Shown: positions 8,644 to 18,330, numbered from the stretch's first letter. The stretch: 64,000 nt of DNA from Cyclobacteriaceae bacterium YHN15 (GCA_003797895.1 RKQB01000010.1:62001-126000), one strand, 5' to 3'. The notes: generated from the sequence alone by a model not told the origin. Made by a program: numbers and translations.

Positions 8644-10020
8644 TTAATTGGTAATTAATGCCAATGAATCAGCCTTGGTCCTGATCTTTAGCCAGTTCTC
8701 AAATCGTTTTCTCTCCTGCTGATTAGGGCTTTGCCTGAACTTGGCGTATGCGATCAACAAAGTATCCTGCCTATTTGCCTGAAGGTTGGCCATAATGGCC
8801 CTGTTGATGGAGAAATTCTGAAGATTGGGGTGATTGATTTTGGCTTCTGCGGCTATATCCATCACCTGACTGGTCGTTTGACCATATTCGGCTATTTCTC
8901 TTTCCAAGAGCGCAATTTTTTGGTCTTTATTTTGAATCAATATTTCATTTCTTTCATAAAGATCTTTAAGTATATCAGACCTTAATAAGTTCATGTCTGT
9001 GCCTGAATCTCCACTTTGTTTCACTTTCAGGTACGTGTTTCTAAGGTTAAATGCCAATAATTTTTTTGAAAGAATTTCCAAATCCTCTTCATTGATTCTT
9101 TCTCCGATAAGAGAAACTTCAATAGCACTGCTGTCGGCACTGTAATTCAAAATACTGCTGATTATCTGAGTTCTCGGAAAATCCATTTCAGTGGTAAGGA
9201 ATTGATTGGCTGCTTTTTCCCAAATGGTTCTTTTTACGATATTATAAGCAAGATAAACACTTGGGACGATGGTGAGCAAGGTGAAAATGGTGATATAAGT
9301 TTTTACAGTTTTTTCTCTTTTTGGGTCAAGAAATTCTTTCTTTGGGAATTTCATAAACCTGACGATCAGGTAGGTGGACAAACTGATGAAAACAGAGTTG
9401 ATGAAAAACAGATAAAAGGCCCCAAAGAAATAGTACAGGTTTGCTGTGGCCAAACCATAGCCTGCGGTGCATAGGGGAGGCATCAGGGCTGTCGCGATAG
9501 CTACACCGGGTATAGCATTGCTTTTTTCTTTTCTGGATCCTGCAACTATGCCTGCCAGTCCACCGAAGAGTGCAATAAGAACATCCCAGATGGTAGGCTC
9601 TGTCCTTGCCAACAATTCTGATTGGGCATCATTTAAAGGTGTGAATGAAAAATAAATGGTACTTGTAAGAATGGAAATCAGGATGGCAATTCCCAGGTTT
9701 TTCAATGACTTTTTCAGTAAATCGAAGTCATTTACGCCTGCAGCTAAGCCAATACCCATGATGGGTCCCATCAGTGGAGAGATCAACATGGCTCCTATGA
9801 TCACTGCAGTGGAGTTTACATTCAGACCGACAGAAGCTACAAAAATTGCAAAGATCAGGATCCATAGATTGGCTCCCTTGAACTCTACGTTTTTTTTGAT
9901 ATAATCAATTGTTTCAAGTTCATCCTCCTTCCCTTCATGCAAGTCAAACCTGTCCCTGAAAAAGAGGAGTATCTCTAAGATTTTTTTTCTTAAACTGATA
10001 GCCTTATTATCTTGATCCAT
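8644..10020 (-). CDS. DUF389 (TIGR00341-type) membrane protein
   Basis: 458 residues. A short soluble N-terminus (1-50) is followed by about six membrane segments (roughly 52-300) containing the conserved N-S-T-A-V-I-I-G-A-M-L-I-S-P-L-M-G-P-I motif and A-T-A-L-M-P-P-L-C-T, both characteristic of DUF389. Residues about 300-458 form a soluble, partly coiled-coil domain. No function is established for the family that I can name precisely. The gene stands alone, convergent to floA, with a long AT-rich upstream region. Confidence 0.85.
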   Translation of the reverse strand: MDQDNKAISLRKKILEILLFFRDRFDLHEGKEDELETIDYIKKNVEFKGANLWILIFAIFVASVGLNVNSTAVIIGAMLISPLMGPIMGIGLAAGVNDFDLLKKSLKNLGIAILISILTSTIYFSFTPLNDAQSELLARTEPTIWDVLIALFGGLAGIVAGSRKEKSNAIPGVAIATALMPPLCTAGYGLATANLYYFFGAFYLFFINSVFISLSTYLIVRFMKFPKKEFLDPKREKTVKTYITIFTLLTIVPSVYLAYNIVKRTIWEKAANQFLTTEMDFPRTQIISSILNYSADSSAIEVSLIGERINEEDLEILSKKLLAFNLRNTYLKVKQSGDSGTDMNLLRSDILKDLYERNEILIQNKDQKIALLEREIAEYGQTTSQVMDIAAEAKINHPNLQNFSINRAIMANLQANRQDTLLIAYAKFRQSPNQQERKRFENWLKIRTKADSLALITN

Positions 10021-10505
10021 AATTTAAATTGATAATGCTTTTGCAATCTAATCAAATAAGCGATTTGTCTTTCCAGATCAAATCGCAAAAGAAACAAATC
10101 CTAAGGTTTCGAATCAATGAAATGGAGACTTGTTTTCTTACAAATCTTCCTTTTGGATGGGATTTGCTCATTTGATTAGGATTGGAAATGCTTTTATTTT
10201 TAAAAAAAAATGTTAAAATATGCATATTTTGCTTTTGTTTATGTAATGTAAATTACTTTAAGTGTACAATTTTAAATACCTGATTATTAATATTTTAAAT
10301 TTAAATAAACTCCATTTTTTTAATAAGGCTAAAAAATTTTAGATATGGCTAAAATATTTTTTGAAGAAAAATTAGTGCATGGCCTATCAATATGTTTTTA
10401 TATTTGTAAGGATGATGTTTCTTTTATTTTCAGCAAAAGATTCATGTTGGGATTGAGTAGGGTGATTCTTCAATAAGTATATTTGATTCGGAGGACAATA
10501 AAGCA
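10021..10505. other. AT-rich intergenic region with palindrome
   Basis: A 485-base gap between divergent genes with no credible ORF. It contains a perfect 16-base palindrome, AAAATATGCATATTTT (10215-10230), a direct repeat of a GGCTAAAAnA-type word near 10327 and 10348, and the promoter of the response regulator gene at its right end. The palindrome could be an operator, but nothing else supports that. Confidence 0.4.
10453..10485 (+). promoter_or_regulatory. candidate promoter of response regulator gene
   Basis: TATATTTG at 10478-10485 fits the TAnnTTTG -7 box, with TTG at 10453-10455 22 bases upstream as a possible -33 box. The start codon of the receiver protein follows 20 bases after the box. 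Confidence 0.45.
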
Positions 10506-10874
10506 ATGAATAGGCCAATTAACAGAATAATTTTTGTGGATGATGATTCGATCCAACACATGATCAACCGTAAAAACCTATTGAGGATAAAACCTACCCT
10601 TGAACTTTTCTTTTTTGAAAACCCATTTAAAGCATTGGAATGGATGGAAGATAACGAAGCGGATTTGTTGATATTGGATGTAAACATGCCCGAGATGACC
10701 GGTTGGGATTTTCTTGATCTGTTAAAAGAAAAAGATAAAGAAATTGAGGTCAAAATGCTTACGTCTTCCATGGATCCTTCCGATATTGAAATGAGCTTAA
10801 ATTATGGTATGGTTTCTGGGTTTTTGATAAAACCATTAAAAAATGAAATTATGTCAGAGATCTTGGGTGTTTAA
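10506..10874 (+). CDS. single-domain response regulator (CheY-like receiver)
   Basis: 122 residues, a receiver domain alone with no output domain. The acidic pocket is V-D-D-D (12-14), the phospho-acceptor is Asp58 in L-D-V-N-M-P, the switch Thr is Thr86 and the conserved Lys is Lys109 in I-K-P-L. All catalytic positions are present. No histidine kinase lies beside it, so its partner is unknown. In Cytophagales such orphan receivers often work with hybrid or distant kinases. Confidence 0.85.
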   Translation: MNRPINRIIFVDDDSIQHMINRKNLLRIKPTLELFFFENPFKALEWMEDNEADLLILDVNMPEMTGWDFLDLLKEKDKEIEVKMLTSSMDPSDIEMSLNYGMVSGFLIKPLKNEIMSEILGV

Positions 10875-10932
10875 CCATAAGAATTTTTATTTTGTGTAAT
10901 TTAGTGTCCTGAAAAAAGAATTTACTTAAAAC

Positions 10933-11718
10933 ATGGAGGATAAAAAACCTGTAATCAGTAAAAAAATAGATAATTTTTTTAGGGGACTTTCAGACGCCTA
11001 TGCTTTTGTCAAAAGGTTTTTCGTCGAAGTTTGGTTTCCTCCCTATGAATTCAAAGAAATTCTAAGGCAATGTTATGAAATTGGCTATAGGTCCTTGCCA
11101 TTGATTTCTTTGACAGGATTCATTATCGGTATAGTTTTCACCAATCAATCCCGGCCTTCTTTGGCTGAATTTGGAGCCACTTCCTGGTTGCCGGCTCTGA
11201 TATCCATAGCGGTAGTAAGGGCTTTGGGACCTCTGGTCACTGCCTTGATAGCTGCGGGAAAAGTGGGGTCGAGTATAGGTGCGGAGATAGGATCCATGAA
11301 GGTGACAGAACAGATTGATGCGATGGAGGTATCCGCGATCAATCCTTTCAAATATCTGGTAATTACAAGGACATTGGCTACTACCTTTATGATTCCTGTG
11401 TTGGTGATGTATACAGACTTTGTTGCATTGCTCGGGTCTTTTATCAATGTGAACCAAAATGAAATGGTTAGTTTGTCCACTTTTTTTGTTCAGGTTTTTG
11501 AATCCATTTCCTTTTTGGACATATTTTCATCTGTTATCAAATCTTTGGTTTTTGGATTTACTATCGGAATTGTAGGCTGTTATAAAGGCTACCGTTCCAA
11601 TCAGGGTACAGAAGGTGTAGGAAAAGCAGCCAATGCTTCAGTGGTCATGTCCATGTTTTTGATATTTATTGAGGAACTGTTGGCACTTCAGGTTGTGAAT
11701 GCCATTCGAAATGCATAG
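10933..11718 (+). CDS. MlaE-family ABC transporter permease
   Basis: 261 residues with about five to six membrane segments and the MlaE/YrbE signature R-A-L-G-P-L-V-T-A-L-I-A-A-G-K-V-G-S followed by E-I-G-S-M-K-V-T-E-Q-I-D-A-M. It is the membrane subunit of an Mla/MCE-type system that moves phospholipids across the envelope. It starts the three-gene set permease, ATPase, MCE protein, with 3 bases to the ATPase gene. The last component of the gammaproteobacterial system (MlaC/MlaB) is not encoded here, which is usual in Bacteroidota. Confidence 0.93.
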   Translation: MEDKKPVISKKIDNFFRGLSDAYAFVKRFFVEVWFPPYEFKEILRQCYEIGYRSLPLISLTGFIIGIVFTNQSRPSLAEFGATSWLPALISIAVVRALGPLVTALIAAGKVGSSIGAEIGSMKVTEQIDAMEVSAINPFKYLVITRTLATTFMIPVLVMYTDFVALLGSFINVNQNEMVSLSTFFVQVFESISFLDIFSSVIKSLVFGFTIGIVGCYKGYRSNQGTEGVGKAANASVVMSMFLIFIEELLALQVVNAIRNA

Positions 11719-11721
11719 GTT

Positions 11722-12474
11722 ATGAGGGAATCGGTAATTGAAATACGGGGGCTTTACAAATCATTCGGAGACAATGATGTGCTGCAGGGAGTGGATCTTG
11801 ATCTTTATAAAGGTGAGAACCTTGTAGTGCTTGGAAAATCAGGAAGTGGTAAGTCCGTTTTGATCAAAATTCTGGTACGGCTTCTTACCCAAGATGAGGG
11901 AAGCGTAAAAATATTGGGAAAAGACACCGCAAATCTTACGCTAAGAGAATTGAATAAACTGAGGTTGAAAATAGGCTTTGCCTTTCAGGCCGCTGCCTTA
12001 TATGATAGTATGACAGTAAGGGAAAATCTGGAGTTTCCGCTGACCAGAAATATCAAGGGACTGACCCGAAAGGAAATCAATTATAAGGTAGAACATTTGT
12101 TGGATTCTGTAGGCTTGCCCAATACCATTAACCAAATGCCAGCTGAATTATCCGGCGGACAGAAAAAAAGGATAGGTGTGGCCCGGACTTTGATACTTAA
12201 TCCAGAGATCATGCTATATGATGAACCAACGGCAGGTTTGGACCCTACGACTTGTATAGACATCAATAACCTGATCAATCAGGTAAGGGAAGAATACAAA
12301 ACATCTTCCATAGTCATCACCCACGACCTCACCTGTGCAAAACAGACAGGAGACAGGATGGCAGTGCTGATAGAGGGACAGTTCCAGGCTACTGGTTCAT
12401 TTGAGGAAGTTTTTGAAGAAGCAACTGATCCCAGAGTTAAATCTTTCTATGACTATAATTTCATTAAGCAATGA
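11722..12474 (+). CDS. Mla/MCE system ABC ATPase (MlaF-like)
   Basis: 250 residues. Walker A G-K-S-G-S-G-K-S lies near 38-45, the ABC signature L-S-G-G-Q is near 142-146, Walker B is M-L-Y-D-E-P near 162-167, and the switch His lies in V-I-T-H-D near 195-199. It powers lipid transfer by the MlaE-like permease encoded just upstream. Its 3' end overlaps the MCE gene by 4 bases (ATGA), showing tight translational coupling. Confidence 0.94.
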   Translation: MRESVIEIRGLYKSFGDNDVLQGVDLDLYKGENLVVLGKSGSGKSVLIKILVRLLTQDEGSVKILGKDTANLTLRELNKLRLKIGFAFQAAALYDSMTVRENLEFPLTRNIKGLTRKEINYKVEHLLDSVGLPNTINQMPAELSGGQKKRIGVARTLILNPEIMLYDEPTAGLDPTTCIDINNLINQVREEYKTSSIVITHDLTCAKQTGDRMAVLIEGQFQATGSFEEVFEEATDPRVKSFYDYNFIKQ

Positions 12475-13442
12475 GAAATGATAATAAAAAATCCGTCATT
12501 GTTGGCATTTTCGTTTTAGTAGCAATAGCCATTTTTGTTACCGCTATTTTTACTTTAGGAGGCCAGCAGAAAAAGTTCGTCAAAAGTTTCCCTTTGACCG
12601 CTGTATTCGATGATATCGCAGGTTTACAGACCGGTAATAATGTATGGTTTTCCGGTGTGAAAATCGGCACTGTGCGCAGGATCAACTTTTATGGTGATTC
12701 CCAAGTCGAAATCGTCATGAACGTGGAGGAAAAAGTCAAAGATTATATTCGAAAAGATTCCAAAGCAACAATCAGTTCTGATGGACTTATAGGGAATAAA
12801 ATCATTTTGATTTATGGAGGTACTACTCAGGCTCCTCCTGTAGAAGATGGTGACAGGCTGGTGTCTGTCATGGCATTGGATACGGATAAGATGATGGAAA
12901 CCCTGCAGGAAAACAATAAAAACCTGGTGACCATTACAGAAAACCTGAAGGTGCTTACCGGAAAAATAGCCCAGGGTGAGGGCATAGTCGGCGCAGTCAT
13001 GACCGATAGTTTATTGGCTGTAAATTTCAAGAGTATTCTGGAGAATTTGGATAGGGCTTCTGTAAACAGCAATAGAACCCTCGTGGAGCTGAATAAATTT
13101 GCCTCTGGATTGAATCAGGAAGGTACGCTCTTTCATGACCTAACTCATGACAAAGAGATTTACAAAAGCCTTCAGATATCAGTGGAGGAATTGCAGGGTA
13201 CGGCTGAAAATGCCAAGGCCCTGACAGAGAACCTCAATGTAACAGCCAATAAGTTGAATGATAAAAACAATGCCGCAGGGATGTTGTTGAACGATGAGGA
13301 ATTTGCCGAAAGAATCAGACATACCATGATTTATGTGGATAGTTCCTCCATGAATCTGAATAGGGGATTGGAAGCATTGGAATATACCTGGCCTTTTAGG
13401 AAAGGATTTAAGCGGATGGAGAAAGCGAAGGAGAATGAATGA
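12471..13442 (+). CDS. MCE (MlaD-domain) protein
   Basis: 323 residues. One N-terminal membrane anchor (about 8-30) precedes the MCE domain (about 38-116), which contains G-L-Q-T-G-N-N-V-W-F-S-G-V-K-I-G and I-S-S-D-G-L-I-G-N-K-I. The remaining two thirds are helical and probably coiled coil. MCE proteins form hexameric rings or tubes that carry lipids between membranes. The gene is the third of the MlaE-MlaF-MCE operon. Confidence 0.93.
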   Translation: MRNDNKKSVIVGIFVLVAIAIFVTAIFTLGGQQKKFVKSFPLTAVFDDIAGLQTGNNVWFSGVKIGTVRRINFYGDSQVEIVMNVEEKVKDYIRKDSKATISSDGLIGNKIILIYGGTTQAPPVEDGDRLVSVMALDTDKMMETLQENNKNLVTITENLKVLTGKIAQGEGIVGAVMTDSLLAVNFKSILENLDRASVNSNRTLVELNKFASGLNQEGTLFHDLTHDKEIYKSLQISVEELQGTAENAKALTENLNVTANKLNDKNNAAGMLLNDEEFAERIRHTMIYVDSSSMNLNRGLEALEYTWPFRKGFKRMEKAKENE

Positions 13443-13535
13443 TGAAATTATAAATTACAAATTCTCAAAATCCAAAATTCAAAGTCCAAAATCCAAACCA
13501 TCCTGACGGTTAGGCGGGCTACAAATTCCTACTAA
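13443..13535. repeat. dispersed CAAAATCCAAA-type intergenic repeat, second copy
   Basis: Contains the same words as 8460-8575 (TCAAAATCCAAAATTC, AAAGTCCAAAATCC) and then a CATCCTGACGGTTAGGCGGGC segment that resembles the CATCCCGATAG... tail of the first copy. A hairpin with TGCTATC and GATAGCA arms (13601-13624) follows, 69 bases ahead of acnA. Confidence 0.5.
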
Positions 13536-13692
13536 TTAAAGTCAAATTCAAAGAAATAAACTTTTTCAAAGGTTTCTATAGATGATCTGTTTTTAAGTTT
13601 TGCTATCGAAATTTTCGGATAGCAGGAATTATTTCCATTGGCAATTGGTTAACCTGATATACTTTTTATATTGAATAGTTTCACTTTATCAA

Positions 13693-16476
13693 ATGAAAAC
13701 CATGTCAATCGATCCTTTTTCTTCCAAAAAAATTCTTAAATCGGGTAAGCAGGAACTGACTTATTGGAGTCTGTCATCCCTGCAGTCTGCTGGTTTTAAA
13801 ATTGAAACCCTTCCTTTCTCTATCCGGATATTGTTGGAAAATGCCCTCAGGAATTTTGATGATTTCGGGATTACTAAAGAACATATATTGACATTGGCTT
13901 CTTGGACTCCGCAACCATCGGATAAAGATATTCCATTCAAACCTGCAAGGGTGCTGATGCAGGATTTCACTGGAGTTCCTGCTGTTGTAGATATAGCTTC
14001 CCTAAGAGCGGAAGCGATGAGAAAGGGGAAGGACCCCCAGAAAATTAATCCTTTAATTCCCGTGGATTTGGTCATAGACCATTCTGTGCAGGTGGATTAT
14101 TTTGGAACCAATTACGCCTATCAACGAAATGTAGAAGTAGAATATGAAAGAAACGGAGAGCGGTACCAGTTTCTGAAATGGGCACAAAATGCCTTTGATA
14201 ATTTTTCCGTCGTCCCTCCCGGAATGGGGATATGCCATCAGGTGAACCTCGAGTATCTGGCACAAGGGGTTATTGCAAGAGCAGGACATGTATTTCCCGA
14301 CACCTTGGTAGGTACAGATTCCCATACCCCAATGGTGAACGGAATAGGGGTAGTGGCCTGGGGAGTGGGTGGTATCGAGGCAGAAGCCGCTATTCTGGGA
14401 CAGCCTATATATTTCATCATGCCTGAAGTAGTGGGTTTAAAATTGACAGGTAAGTTGCCTCTAGGGACCACGGCAACAGATATGGTGTTGACCATTACTG
14501 AACTGCTGAGAAGGCATGGTGTGGTCGGCAAATTCGTCGAAGTGTTTGGACCTGGCCTGGATACACTTACCGTACCGGATAGGGCTACTATTTCCAATAT
14601 GTCTCCTGAGTTTGGTTGTACGGTCACCTATTTTCCAATTGATGACCGTACCTTGGATTATATGAAAAAGACCAATCGGTCTGAAGCGCAGATTAAATTA
14701 GTGGAGGATTATAGTAAAGCCAATATGCTCTGGAGGGAAGGAGAGGACAAGATTAAGTATAGTTCCGTGGTAGAACTTGATTTGAGTTCCGTAGAGCCTA
14801 CCGTTTCCGGCCCCAAAAGGCCACAGGATAAAATTCTTGTCAGGGAATTTAAGGCCAGATTTGGGGAATTATTGGAAAAGGTACACGGCAGAGAATACAT
14901 TCCCATTGACAAAAGGGAAGAAGGAAGATGGTACGGGGAAGGAGGAAGTCAGCCTTCCGGTAAAGGAGGCGGTGGAGTCGCCAATATTGAATACGAAACG
15001 AAGGTGAAAAACGGGCTGAAAACTGTCGTTGTGAAAATGAACAACGAGAAGTTTGCCCTTCATGATGGGTCCATCGTAATTGCCGCAATTACCTCTTGCA
15101 CAAATACATCTAACCCTTCTGTCATGCTGGGTGCCGGTTTGGTAGCCAAAAAAGCGCGTGAAAGGGGTTTGGACGTGAAACCTTGGGTTAAAACATCCCT
15201 TGCACCGGGTTCAAAAGTGGTGACGGATTATCTTCAGAAAGCCAATCTTTTGGATGATCTGGAAGCTTTGCGCTTCCATGTGGTTGGTTATGGCTGTACC
15301 TCCTGTATTGGCAACTCAGGTCCTCTTCCTAAACATATCGCCAAAGCTGTGGAAGAAAATGACCTGGTGGTAAGTTCAGTACTTTCCGGCAACAGAAACT
15401 TCGAAGCCAGGGTACATCCACAGGTGAAGATGAATTTCCTGATGTCCCCCATGTTGGTAGTGGCCTATGCCCTGGCAGGAAGGGTGGATGTGGATTTGAT
15501 GCAGGAACCTTTGGGTTATGATCCCAATCTTGAGCCAGTATATCTAAGGGATTTATGGCCTTCAAATGAAGAAATATTTGAAGTAATGTCCAAGGTCTTG
15601 TCACCCAAGGATTTTGAAAAGAGCTATGGGGAAATTTTTGAAGGCAATGAGATTTGGAAAGAGCTGGAGGCACCTAAAGATAAGATTTATCAATGGTCTG
15701 AAGAGAGTACCTATATCAAAGAAGCTCCTTTTTTCAAAGGTCTCTCTGAGACAGTTTCCCCGCCAAAAAACATAGAAGGGGCAAGGGTTTTATTGAAATT
15801 GGGAGACTCTATCACCACAGATCATATTTCTCCTGCTGGATCTTTTTCTGAAAATAGTCCCGCAGGTAAATACCTATTGGAAAGAGGGGTGGAGAAAAAG
15901 GATTTCAATTCCTATGGATCCAGGAGAGGAAACGATGAAGTGATGGTACGTGGTACCTTTGCCAATGTCCGTATCAACAATCAATTGGTCACCAGAGAAG
16001 GAGGCTATACCCTTTACATGCCAAGTGGGGAAGAAATGACGGTCTTTGAAGCATCCAGCAAATACAATGCAGAACAGGTGCCTCTTTTGGTTCTTGCAGG
16101 AAAAGAATATGGCAGTGGTTCCAGTAGAGACTGGGCAGCTAAAGGTACAAGCCTCTTGGGAATCAGGGCTGTATTGGCAGAAAGCTATGAAAGGATACAC
16201 AGAAGTAACCTGGTAGGTATGGGAGTGCTGCCGCTTCAATATAAAATAGGAGAAAGTGCCGAAAGCTTGGGACTGAAGGGTAATGAAAAATTCAGTATTT
16301 ATGGTATTAGTGAAAGATTATCCCCACTGAAAACATTGCTGGTAAAAATGGAAAAAGAAGATGGGGCTATCCTTGAATTTGAGGTGATATGCCGTCTTGA
16401 CTCAGCCATTGAAATCGAATATTATAACAACGGGGGCATATTACATTATGTATTAAGGGATTTCCTGAAAAAGTAG
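13693..16476 (+). CDS. acnA: aconitate hydratase AcnA
   Basis: 927 residues, the AcnA/IRP type that isomerises citrate and isocitrate in the TCA cycle. The [4Fe-4S] ligands are visible as Cys469 (S-C-T-N-T-S-N) and Cys535 and Cys538 (G-C-T-S-C-I-G-N-S-G). The swivel domain near the C-terminus has S-I-T-T-D-H-I-S-P-A-G and the K-E-Y-G-S-G-S-S-R-D-W-A-A-K-G motif. ATG codons at 13693 and 13702 are both possible starts; the first gives M-K-T-M-S-I. Monocistronic by context. Confidence 0.97.
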   Translation: MKTMSIDPFSSKKILKSGKQELTYWSLSSLQSAGFKIETLPFSIRILLENALRNFDDFGITKEHILTLASWTPQPSDKDIPFKPARVLMQDFTGVPAVVDIASLRAEAMRKGKDPQKINPLIPVDLVIDHSVQVDYFGTNYAYQRNVEVEYERNGERYQFLKWAQNAFDNFSVVPPGMGICHQVNLEYLAQGVIARAGHVFPDTLVGTDSHTPMVNGIGVVAWGVGGIEAEAAILGQPIYFIMPEVVGLKLTGKLPLGTTATDMVLTITELLRRHGVVGKFVEVFGPGLDTLTVPDRATISNMSPEFGCTVTYFPIDDRTLDYMKKTNRSEAQIKLVEDYSKANMLWREGEDKIKYSSVVELDLSSVEPTVSGPKRPQDKILVREFKARFGELLEKVHGREYIPIDKREEGRWYGEGGSQPSGKGGGGVANIEYETKVKNGLKTVVVKMNNEKFALHDGSIVIAAITSCTNTSNPSVMLGAGLVAKKARERGLDVKPWVKTSLAPGSKVVTDYLQKANLLDDLEALRFHVVGYGCTSCIGNSGPLPKHIAKAVEENDLVVSSVLSGNRNFEARVHPQVKMNFLMSPMLVVAYALAGRVDVDLMQEPLGYDPNLEPVYLRDLWPSNEEIFEVMSKVLSPKDFEKSYGEIFEGNEIWKELEAPKDKIYQWSEESTYIKEAPFFKGLSETVSPPKNIEGARVLLKLGDSITTDHISPAGSFSENSPAGKYLLERGVEKKDFNSYGSRRGNDEVMVRGTFANVRINNQLVTREGGYTLYMPSGEEMTVFEASSKYNAEQVPLLVLAGKEYGSGSSRDWAAKGTSLLGIRAVLAESYERIHRSNLVGMGVLPLQYKIGESAESLGLKGNEKFSIYGISERLSPLKTLLVKMEKEDGAILEFEVICRLDSAIEIEYYNNGGILHYVLRDFLKK

Positions 16477-16740
16477 GATTGTGAAAATTTGACTGGTCCA
16501 CCAGAAATCCTATTTACGATCTATCTTTTTCCAGGCTTTATCCCCTGTTGTGTTTCTGAAAATACATTTTATATTAAGTCGTTTTATTTTTATTATAAAT
16601 AATTTATATATTTTTAATTATATTATTTGATGTTTTAATTATAAAAATACCCAATAATGGTCATTGCCATATATTATTTTAATCTGTAATTTGAAGTAAA
16701 ATCCAGCACAGGTCTATTTCTTAACTTAAACCAATTTTTT

Positions 16741-17130
16741 ATGTACACAGTTAAAAAACATTGCCTAAGCTGTGGATCGGTAATTCACGGTAGGGCGGAT
16801 AAGAGATTTTGTAATGACAGTTGTCGGAGTAGCCACAACAATGCGAGAAAAGAAGATTGTACTAATGTGGTCAGGATGACCAACAGTTTGTTGAACAGGA
16901 ACCGGAAAATCCTTTCAAAGGTTTTAGAGGATGGCGTTGAGTCCGTTCAGATCCCCAAAGACAGGATTTCTTTGTTGGGTTTCAACTTCAATTACCATTC
17001 CCATCATTTACCCGAATCCTTAGGCAGATATTATTGGTTTTGTTATGATTATGGCTATTTGGAAATGGAAAACGGATGGATTCTGATTTTTAGAAACGGA
17101 AGTGAAAATTTTTTGAAAAAACTAGGCTAA
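16741..17130 (+). CDS. small zinc-ribbon protein
   Basis: 129 residues. The N-terminus has C-x2-C (Cys8, Cys11) and C-N-D-S-C (near 24-28), a four-Cys zinc ribbon of the kind annotated DUF2116-like. A central helical segment and a Tyr/Trp-rich C-terminal region follow; the latter is probably beta-stranded. I recognise this architecture only as a conserved hypothetical of Bacteroidota. The 264-base region before it is AT-rich and otherwise empty. A large hairpin follows the gene. Confidence 0.7.
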   Translation: MYTVKKHCLSCGSVIHGRADKRFCNDSCRSSHNNARKEDCTNVVRMTNSLLNRNRKILSKVLEDGVESVQIPKDRISLLGFNFNYHSHHLPESLGRYYWFCYDYGYLEMENGWILIFRNGSENFLKKLG

Positions 17131-17137
17131 TAAAATC

Positions 17138-17194
17138 AGCCCTTTTTCGGGGAATGACGTATATTTCGATATACCAAATACCCTAAAAAGGGCT
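17138..17194 (+). terminator. long three-part hairpin between zinc-ribbon gene and ecsC-like gene
   Basis: Arms AGCCCTTTTT (17138-17147) and AAAAAGGGCT (17185-17194) enclose a second stem GGGG/CCCT and an apical stem GTATAT-TTCG-ATATAC (17159-17174). The whole folds as one extended hairpin ending 5 bases before the TTG start of the next gene. It may be the terminator of the upstream gene or control translation of the downstream one. Confidence 0.5.
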
Positions 17195-17199
17195 GTTTC

Positions 17200-17937
17200 T
17201 TGGAAAGTCATACTGAATTTTACGACGAGATTGCTTTGGCTGAATTGAGTGCCTGGTTGATGCAGACCAAAAAAAGGCCTTCCATAGTCAATTTGATTAC
17301 CAAAGGAACACAAAGCACCATTAATCAGCTTATTCCTGAAAAGGTCCACAAAGTGATCACTTTTGCCATTGAAAATATGGTAAAAGGAGTTTTGTTTGGA
17401 ACGAAATTTATTACGCCTAAGCCATTCGCCGCAGAAAATTTACAGACGAGGGAAGAGAAAGTCAGGAAAATCATCCGCATTTATAAGAACACAGCCTCCG
17501 CAGAGGGAGCTATTACAGGAGCAGGCGGGATATTAATGGGCCTGGCCGATTTTCCGGCCTTAATTACCATAAAAATGAAAATGCTTTTTGAGATAGCTGC
17601 GGCTTATGGCTATGATGTCAGGGATTTCAAGGAGCGCCTGTTCATGCTTTACATTTTTAAATTGACTTTTGCCAGTCAGGAAACCAGAAATTTGACCATT
17701 GGAACCATAGAGAATTGGGATGAATATGCGGATCATCTCCCTGAAGAAGTAGAACGCTTCGATTGGAAAGCTTTCCAATTGGAATACAGGGATTATATGG
17801 ACCTGGCAAAATTGGCCCAATTGATTCCCATCATTGGGGCAGGAGTAGGGGCCATCGCCAATTATCAGCTTACCTCTAAATTGGGCAATATGGCCATGCA
17901 ATGCTATAGAAGCAGGTATTTTGATTGGAGGGTTTGA
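17200..17937 (+). CDS. EcsC family protein
   Basis: 245 residues. The pattern fits the EcsC family: an N-terminal helical part with A-L-A-E-L-S-A-W, then A-E-G-A-I-T-G-A-G-G near 102-111, and a C-terminal G-A-G-V-G-A-I-A-N-Y segment. EcsC is named after a gene next to an ABC transporter in Bacillus; its activity is not established. The start is TTG at 17200, because an in-frame stop lies at 17155 and no ATG occurs between. The next Met would remove 16 conserved-looking residues. Confidence 0.75.
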   Translation: MESHTEFYDEIALAELSAWLMQTKKRPSIVNLITKGTQSTINQLIPEKVHKVITFAIENMVKGVLFGTKFITPKPFAAENLQTREEKVRKIIRIYKNTASAEGAITGAGGILMGLADFPALITIKMKMLFEIAAAYGYDVRDFKERLFMLYIFKLTFASQETRNLTIGTIENWDEYADHLPEEVERFDWKAFQLEYRDYMDLAKLAQLIPIIGAGVGAIANYQLTSKLGNMAMQCYRSRYFDWRV

Positions 17938-17968
17938 AGTGAAAATGATGAATTAAAAATTAAGAGTG

Positions 17969-18088
17969 ATGAATGAAAAATGGCGATGGATGATCTGGTT
18001 TTAATTGGTTGCCATTGTTCTGGTAGTTGTTATTGTTGTGAGTTTCTTGAATCCAATGTTTCATGGTAAGAATAAAAATAGCCTTTAA
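17969..18088 (+). pseudogene. micro-ORF for a single-membrane-span peptide with an in-frame TAA
   Basis: From the ATG at 17969 the frame reads M-N-E-K-W-R-W-M-I-W-F, then TAA (18002-18004), then in the same frame a run of Val, Ile and Leu that looks like a membrane span, then N-P-M-F-H-G-K-N-K and a stop at 18086. This could be a small membrane protein broken by a nonsense mutation, or a 27-residue peptide starting at TTG 18005. It could also be chance. Confidence 0.3.
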
Positions 18089-18303
18089 CCCGTCCATTAG
18101 AATATATAGCTATATTTTTAAATCTAAAAGCAAAAACGGGAGGTGAATTTATACTTATTGCTATCTTATCTTTGCTCATGAAGCAAAAAAACTTTTTTAG
18201 AAAAGGGGGAAAAAGTGTAGCCAGCCCTTATTAAGTATTACATTAAAAACCGTGAAAAAAATACCTTGAGTGTTAATTTAAATTTATACATACTTTTTCA
18301 ATT

Positions 18304-18330
18304 AAAAAATCCCCATTAAATGGGGTTTTA
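18304..18330 (+). terminator. terminator-like hairpin
   Basis: CCCCAT and ATGGGG (18311-18316 and 18320-18325) flank a three-base loop, with A-rich sequence before and TTTTA after. It lies upstream of the AraC-type regulator and may end transcripts entering from ecsC. Confidence 0.55.
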
